A program made the position numbers and the translations under genes. A DNA stretch of 64,000 bases from Saururus chinensis (lineage: Eukaryota; Streptophyta; Magnoliopsida; Piperales; Saururaceae), in NCBI GenBank assembly GCA_035235625.1, contig CP141145.1, positions 39,722,668 to 39,786,667 of the forward strand, in the 5' to 3' direction. A model generated the notes under the pieces. The model was not told the DNA's origin. It searched no databases and saw only the letters and a list, made by a program, of their open reading frames with translations. Every line of letters starts with the position of its first letter. The stretch's first letter is position 1. Below are positions 58,187-64,000 of this stretch, one piece after another.

Positions 58187-60064
58187 TCAAACAATTCGAG
58201 AAAGAGTTTTCAATACGTCATTCATGGTTGGTCTAAGAATGGGGTCTTCGTCGACACAAGCTCTCGCCAAGGCTGCCAAACACAAGGCATCGTCCTGCGG
58301 ATAATCTCCTGCCAAAGTGGGATCCATCAGCTCCTCCAAGACTTCAAGCTCTCTCAGGTTGCCCTGCGTCTTAAACGCCGTCAACCGCCGGAATAAATTG
58401 TTGGATATCGATTCTTTTCCCGACAGTATCTCCAGCGAAACACGCCCAAAAGCAAAGATATCCGACCTTGGTGAAGCGAACTCGTTAGAGGCGCAAGCAC
58501 GTGCTGAAGCTGAACAGCTTTTACTCCTCAAAATCCCAGCATCCTGCCTCTCGTTATCATCCTTAAGATTGCCCTCTTCTTCCTTCAGGCGATCTTCAGT
58601 TTTAACGAAGGGCCTTGCTGATCCAAACGCAGCAATCTTTGCCCTCCAAGCTATCGTCACAAGGACATTCCTTCCATTGATTTTACCGTGAACGTAACAA
58701 GGATTCGTGCAACAGTGCAAATAGTGAAGAGCGACGGCCATATCAAAAGTAATTTGGATCCTTTTCTTCCATGTGAACTCCCTGGCAATTGTCGGATTGG
58801 ATAGACAGTCCCGCAGGCAACCATACCCTGTATACTCGAACACTAGATAAGGCCTACTTCTGTAGCAAAAACCCTGCAATTTTACAATGTTTACATGATT
58901 AATCTTTGTCAGAATGTTGATTGCTCTGTTTGCTTCCTCCAAGCTCACCTGCTCGATCGCTACATCATTCCCTTTGATCCTTCCCCTGTACATTGAACCG
59001 CTTATCATGAACGAGTCGCTGAAATGCCCTGTTGCGATTTTTAGCTCTTCCACATCATAACTGGACATGGGCTCCCTCAATCTGGACATGCCGTCCAAGA
59101 AATCTTGCGAAAAATTAAGGACCTGGGAACTTCCCCCTGATGAAGTTTGCACATTCTGCTTCCACTTCTTTCTTCTCCCACTAAAGAGAAGTCCGTAAGC
59201 CATAGCAGAGAACAAGATTACAGCAGAAACGCCTGCTCCGAGTAATATAAACGAGTTTGTCCGCTTGGGTTTTGTATCATCAGAGACAGGAGTCAGGTCA
59301 ACGACACTCTCAGGGGTTGGGAAGATACTTGCTGGCGGAGGAGGATAAGATCTATACAAAACTGGTATCTGTTTCACCGGAATGAGAAGGGTGGTCCGAG
59401 GGTAGATGGTAGGATCTGGGTCTAGCCCATTTGCTTTCCAAATCGCCTCATTAGAGACGTTGAATTCCGCAGCTATGAACTTCGGCCAGTCATCAAGGAC
59501 AACTGGGTACGTCACCAGGTATTTCATACCGGTTGCAGCGTCAAGTCCACTGGGACAAGCGCACTTGATTGGAACCCGAATGCTTGAGCCAAAGGAAATC
59601 CGCGCAGAAGGATAGTTCTGGGCTATGAGAGTAATCGGCTTTGTTAAGCCTTGAAAGATGTCGCAGGCGATGGAGGAGTAAGTGTCAGAGACGGAAGAAG
59701 TGTACTGGATGACGGAGAAGGATATATTTTCATGGCAGGAACAATGAATGGGGATGAGAACATCACGATGGAGCGGTAAATCAGTTGCATTTGGACGCGT
59801 GAGATTGTTGAGGATGAAGAACTCCGTTTGGTTGAACGGGAAGAGCGAGGAAATGAAAGATAGTGTTGATCGATTCTGATGGCCCCTGTAAACAAGGAAG
59901 GTCTCGCATGATTTTCTGTTGCTGGTGCAGCGGTAATTGGCAGTGTCGATGTCGGGCTCGAGTCCACAGTCCGTTCTGTCGTAGGATTGGCCGGCGCAAA
60001 TAGGCTTTATCGGACGAAACAGAGTGAAGGCTAGAACGCTGAGATGGAGCAGAGCAGAAACCAT
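58187..60064 (-). CDS. LysM receptor-like pseudokinase, LYK4/LYK5 type
   Basis: Members of this class bind chitin or lipo-chitooligosaccharides at the plasma membrane and signal through an active partner such as CERK1. The 625-residue intronless frame starts at the ATG at 60064. It has a signal peptide (about 1-24) and an ectodomain with three LysM regions separated by CxC pairs (CSC at 108-110, CAC at 168-170). A Pro-rich stalk follows, then a transmembrane segment at 272-294 and a kinase-like domain at about 345-620. The kinase lacks the Gly-rich loop. The VAIK Lys is Glu371, the HRD motif reads HGK (459-461) and DFG reads AFG (479-481), so catalysis is not expected. That is normal for LYK4/LYK5-type and related LYR proteins. 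No stops are seen. A TATATAC sequence about 55 bp upstream may be the TATA box. Confidence 0.88.
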   Translation of the reverse strand: MVSALLHLSVLAFTLFRPIKPICAGQSYDRTDCGLEPDIDTANYRCTSNRKSCETFLVYRGHQNRSTLSFISSLFPFNQTEFFILNNLTRPNATDLPLHRDVLIPIHCSCHENISFSVIQYTSSVSDTYSSIACDIFQGLTKPITLIAQNYPSARISFGSSIRVPIKCACPSGLDAATGMKYLVTYPVVLDDWPKFIAAEFNVSNEAIWKANGLDPDPTIYPRTTLLIPVKQIPVLYRSYPPPPASIFPTPESVVDLTPVSDDTKPKRTNSFILLGAGVSAVILFSAMAYGLLFSGRRKKWKQNVQTSSGGSSQVLNFSQDFLDGMSRLREPMSSYDVEELKIATGHFSDSFMISGSMYRGRIKGNDVAIEQVSLEEANRAINILTKINHVNIVKLQGFCYRSRPYLVFEYTGYGCLRDCLSNPTIAREFTWKKRIQITFDMAVALHYLHCCTNPCYVHGKINGRNVLVTIAWRAKIAAFGSARPFVKTEDRLKEEEGNLKDDNERQDAGILRSKSCSASARACASNEFASPRSDIFAFGRVSLEILSGKESISNNLFRRLTAFKTQGNLRELEVLEELMDPTLAGDYPQDDALCLAALARACVDEDPILRPTMNDVLKTLSRIV

Positions 60065-60958
60065 GAGAAAGGGAGATGAAGAAGCAGATTGCGCAAGCTC
60101 AGGCTTGCTTTCAACTGGTATATATGCACAAAATGCAAAAAAAAATTGTAATCAAATTCGTTTCTTTCACGCTGAGTAAGATTTTGCCCGCTTCCCATTT
60201 GTTTGAGTAGCAGGGACAGAAAATCTGATTAATGTAATTAAGACTCCGTGAGAGAATAAAACACTGGAAGCGGTGTCCGACTGGCTGGGGTCATTTGTTT
60301 ATGTCGGCGGGAGCTTCAGCTGATTTTGATATTCAAACCACTTGACTTGGTTGGAGGGAGACGACGACCAGTTGGGCATCATCATTCTCCGTTTGCGCAA
60401 AAACTTGCAAATGGAAGCAGCAGCGAGAGCACGTCATATGGGGTCCTCCTCTTTGACCATGCAGGAAGGGAGGGCCGGAGCCCTGACGGAAGGGGCAGTC
60501 CTTCGTCCACTTCCAAATGGTCTCCGTGAATCAATGGATTACTGTGTCATCGCCATGAACCAAGGACACCAAAACAAAAAAAAAAAGCAGAATGACTAAC
60601 GGGGCCCGAGGGCGAGAACGAAAGGAAAGAGGCAAAGAGCCACTGTGTGTGATTTATAAGTTAAAATTTATTTATAATTTAAATTTAAAATTTGAAAAAA
60701 AAGTTTAATTTTTTTATTTTTGAAGAAAAAAATTAATCAACTATTCTTTTCAACTTGGAGGGAAGTTTTTAATTTAAAAATCTATAAAAGAATTTTTCTT
60801 AGTTCTACTTGAGAAAGAAAATTAGGCAAGGAAAATATGTGAGGAAATTATTTTTCTTAGGCTTTGTCTTTTAGATGTGTTTTTCTAAGGGTAAATAGGG
60901 TTGTACGACTTGGCGGGCTAGCCTTTGGTCCGGCATGCCTTAGCATCTAAAATAGTGG
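60065..60958. other. Upstream region of the LYK-like gene
   Basis: Positions 60065-60330 probably contain the promoter. The stretch 60330-60640 is moderately GC-rich with short open frames but no recognisable domain. From 60650 to 60900 it is AT-rich. No gene is supported. Confidence 0.4.
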
Positions 60959-62219
60959 TGTAACGCCCAAAATTTTTTATACATTTTTCTTAAAATTCAT
61001 AATTTTTCTTTTCAGTATAACATCTATAAATTGGAAGAAAAATGACGAAATCAAAACTTGATAAAACAGTTTATAATTTAAAATATTAAATATTAATTTT
61101 TCATCTAAATATTTCTATCATACAGTCAAACATTGTACAGTTAAAACAAATATCCTCAGGCGCTACTCAAAAATAAATATACGGCTTAATTACCATGATC
61201 ATGGATTTTTAAATACAAATAACTCCCAGACATCCACGAGTACAAGTCCCACACCAGTTTACATTCTAATCCAAACTAAAAGTCCAGAAGATATAAACAC
61301 TTAAATCTCATCTCACCCAATACATCAAATTATGGCATAAAATAATACTCACATTGAGTCAAATATACTTGAATCAAAAGGGGAAACAATCTACCGTAGA
61401 ATTGAGCATCCATCTTCAGGAGCTTTCCAACACAACCTGCGAAAGCCTCCCAAACAATAGGGCTAAAAAGTAGTGTGAGTATTTTCATACTCAGTTAGAA
61501 AATACCCAGTAGGGGAATCCAAAACAGTGAACTCAATAAGTTCATAAATACATGCATTCATGTAACTCAAATATGAAGCAATCAACATAATATACCCATA
61601 TACATCTACATATAATAATGCATAACACACCAATGAAAGCAAACTTACACAAACACCCTAAGCAGGGTCTTACAACTTACTCGTACAATCATACGCATAC
61701 TCAATACCTTACACATACTTGTACAACCTTGTTCATACAATCTTACACTTACAGTCCTTTCAGAATCATATACCTATAGTCTTACTTAGAAACTTACACT
61801 TATAACATACACATACTCGTACGGCCTTATTCGTATAAACTTACCTGTACGACCTTAATCGTACAGTCTTACTCTTATACATAAATGTACTCTTACGTTT
61901 TCCATAGAAGCTTACATTTGCTCTGGATCTTACAAGTACAACTTACTCAGAATCTAAAACATACAACATATTCTTACCATCATACACATACTACCGACAA
62001 TTGAAGCTTATTACAATTAATAAGCTCTTGAGTCGGAAAGGAAGAGAATGCCACTGGGGCGTCACCTTAACCTTCGGGGAGCAACTAGACTCCATGGACT
62101 TTTCCTAATGTAAGACACACCTATGCTCATGGGGCATAAGATCAAACAGGTAAGAGTAGGTCCATGATACTACTTGTTGACATAAAAAAAAAATCAAAAT
62201 CGAATCAAAACTCAAATGC

Positions 62220-62545
62220 AAAGATCTCGGAGCTTGACTAGCTCCAGATAACTCTAAATTTTCAAAATGGACAAAGTCTCAAATTCGGATAAAGTCCAAA
62301 CAAACAAAAAAAAAATTCAAAATCCAAAGGCCAAGATTTCGGAGCTTGACTAGCTCTGAGTGAGACCAAATTTTTTTAAAATAGACAAAGTCTCTGAAGT
62401 GGACAAAGTCTAAAGAAAAAAAAAGTAAGAAGCAAAATCTAATCCTACACACGTAGGAATGAACTAAGGCTTTTTTTTAAAAAAAGTGAAGAAGCAAGAT
62501 CTAAATCCTACACACGTAGAAATGGACTAAGGCTTCCAACAAAAA
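62220..62545 (+). repeat. Two adjacent pairs of imperfect direct repeats
   Basis: The first pair shares AAGAT(C/T)TCGGAGCTTGAC, TAGCTC, and ACAAAGTCTC (about 62220 and 62330). The second pair shares AATCCTACACACGTAG, TGAACTAAGGCTT-type ends, and GAAGCAA (about 62430 and 62495). They suggest repeated local duplication within the LTR-like region. Confidence 0.6.
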
Positions 62546-63724
62546 TTTTATTGTGAGAGGACATTATGGGGGGCCTCTACATTCAAAGTTAAACGGCTGA
62601 AGGAGGCTTTGTAAGCCTCACATGGCCACGTAATAAAAGTTGCAAAGGACTATGTGGGACCTCATAAGTCTCACAACAAAATAGTCACAAAACATAAATA
62701 AATGAAAAAGGCTAGGTAAGACTCGTGGGTTCTACGCTATTGTTTTGTTAAAAAAAAAACTTGTTTAGCCATGAAAGACCAAAATAACTGAAAATAAAAA
62801 AAAAAGGTTAAATTTCAAAAGAACCCAAAGTTCAAAGAAAAAAAAAGGGGGGGTTGTGTGGAAAATTTCATGGGCCCCACATAAGGAATGGGAAGATTAA
62901 TCCCCTATTATAAAAAAAAAGGGATGATGAAATAAAAAAAATATATAATAAAAAATAATAATAAAAGAAGAAAAGAAGAAAGTGGAGATGACCAAGTCAA
63001 AGGTATAATGCCCGGTCTTCTCTCACACTTCCCACTCCCTCCACTAATTGTGTGGTTCTCACCAACACTCCTACTAACCCATTTTCTCATCTCCCACTAA
63101 TCCACTCTCCACTTCTCATAAACTACCTTTCCAACTCACCACACAACTTGGCTTAATCGTGCAACTCTCATCCTATAAATACCCCTTCATTTCCATAAGA
63201 AGGGGCTTTTGGCTTTCAAGTCTACGGAACCTCCAAAGAGAAATCCAGAAGTCCATCACACACCAAATTCCTAAAAAGCCTTGACCTTCAAAAAAGTCGA
63301 AGAAGATCGAGGAATCAGAAGACAAGCAGAAGCAACCAAGAAGGAAGAAGAATTTGTGCAAGGGGAGATCTCATATTCAAGAAAAAATTTCCTTGTTTTC
63401 TTCTTTTCTTTTCTTTTTTTTAACTCGAAAGTTGTAGCCACTTCTCCTGGCAATTCTCTTTTCTTATTTTAATAAAATTCTTGTTTCTTTCATTTTTGCC
63501 AACTAATCGAAGGGTTTTGAAAATTGATTAATCACTACTACTCACTTCAAAGTGTAAAGAGTAGTCTTGATTAATCAAGAGAAGGTCGTCCCACATAAAA
63601 AAAAAGGTTCTTCTCTACCCCTTGCAAGGAAGGATCATCTGATCCATTCCCTTGTCTTGTGCATAGAGAACTACCAAAATCCACCAACACTACTTACTTG
63701 AGTGCACAAATGCCCACTCTCTGG

Positions 63725-63960
63725 GGCCATACAGTGCCAACTAAGGGCGGAAAAACATACAGTGCCACTCTTAGGCAGAAATCTTACAGTGCCATCCGTA
63801 GGCAGAAAACATATAAAGCCCACAAATGACAGAAACTTACAACGCTCTCAACAGAGCATCAAACGTCTAGGCTTAATACAACACACAGACCAAATCAACA
63901 CATATATCGCTCTCAACATAGCATCAGATGTCTGGTGCACAATACAGCACACAGACAACA
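63725..63960 (+). repeat. Short degenerate tandem repeats at the right edge
   Basis: At 63730-63840 a unit of about 31-33 bp centred on ACAGTGCCA and AGGCAGAAA recurs four times. At 63843 and 63910 CGCTCTCAACA(G/T)AGCATCA is repeated with CAGACAA and ACACACAGAC nearby. Purpose unknown. Confidence 0.6.
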
Positions 63961-64000
63961 TCCTGCAGGAATAACCACCATGACAAGACACAATAAATGC

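Larger units (their letters stand above)
60959..64000 (-). mobile_element. LTR-like repetitive sequence, probably minus-strand LTR end at 60959
   Basis: At 60959 the sequence TGTAACGCCC begins. On the minus strand it would end GGGCGTTACA, in the style of the CGGGGCGTGACA LTR end. About 520 bp inside, near 61482, lies a hairpin TGAGTATTTTCATACTCA. The solo LTRs carry a comparable TGAGTGTTAAAACTCA at the same relative place. From 61640 to 61990 there are degenerate repeats of CTTAC and TCGTAC words. Against this, a good forward TATA box CTATAAATACCC lies at 63172, so two elements may be superposed. No coding region or target duplication is visible. The right border is outside the window. Confidence 0.35.

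Overview
The window is nuclear DNA of a flowering plant. The evidence is GT-AG introns, a plastid-type transaldolase, a DYW-type PPR protein, a xylan synthase-type GT47 enzyme, a LysM receptor-like kinase, and a large load of plant transposons (PIF/Harbinger, Mutator-like, hAT, Stowaway, chromovirus, solo LTRs). The GC-rich 5' end of the MKP1-like gene and the long LTRs suggest a monocot, perhaps not a grass. That is inference; I cannot name the species.

Layout. 1-774: first coding exon of DNA topoisomerase 3-alpha on the minus strand, running off the left edge. 2345-4039: intronless PPR-DYW gene. 5339-7028: an element with mariner-type ends holding fragments of a cytochrome P450 gene and a wall-associated-kinase-type gene. 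7038-21094: a transposon complex. A PIF/Harbinger element (SANT-type ORF1 plus transposase) is cut off at about 12058 and joined to a Mutator-like element that carries a plant mobile domain (PMD) gene and a mudrA-like transposase. A 3.2 kb solo LTR splits the transposase, and the outer end is an array of palindromes. 21677-24684: IRX10/IRX10L-type xylosyltransferase gene, four exons, with a Stowaway MITE in intron 1. 26160-27177: a second PMD tail followed by a second copy of the palindrome array. 28721-32645: plastid transaldolase, seven exons, with a hAT MITE in intron 3. 34909-43116: two more solo LTRs of the same family, in opposite orientations. 45659-52512: a related, truncated LTR containing a decayed 5.35 kb chromovirus. 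56011-57624: MKP1-like dual-specificity phosphatase. 58187-60064: LYK4/LYK5-type LysM receptor pseudokinase. 60959-64000: LTR-like repetitive DNA.

The host genes (TOP3A, PPR, IRX10L, transaldolase, MKP1-like, LYK-like) do not form a pathway. They are separate single genes on islands between repeats. At least seven insertions can be called from exact or near-exact boundaries: three solo LTRs, the chromovirus, the hAT MITE, the Stowaway MITE, and the solo LTR inside the Mutator-like element. The least ordinary part is the Mutator-like/PMD element with its conserved palindrome array, present twice about 6.1 kb apart in the same orientation. Transposon fates were read by eye; identity levels and family names below superfamily should be treated as provisional.
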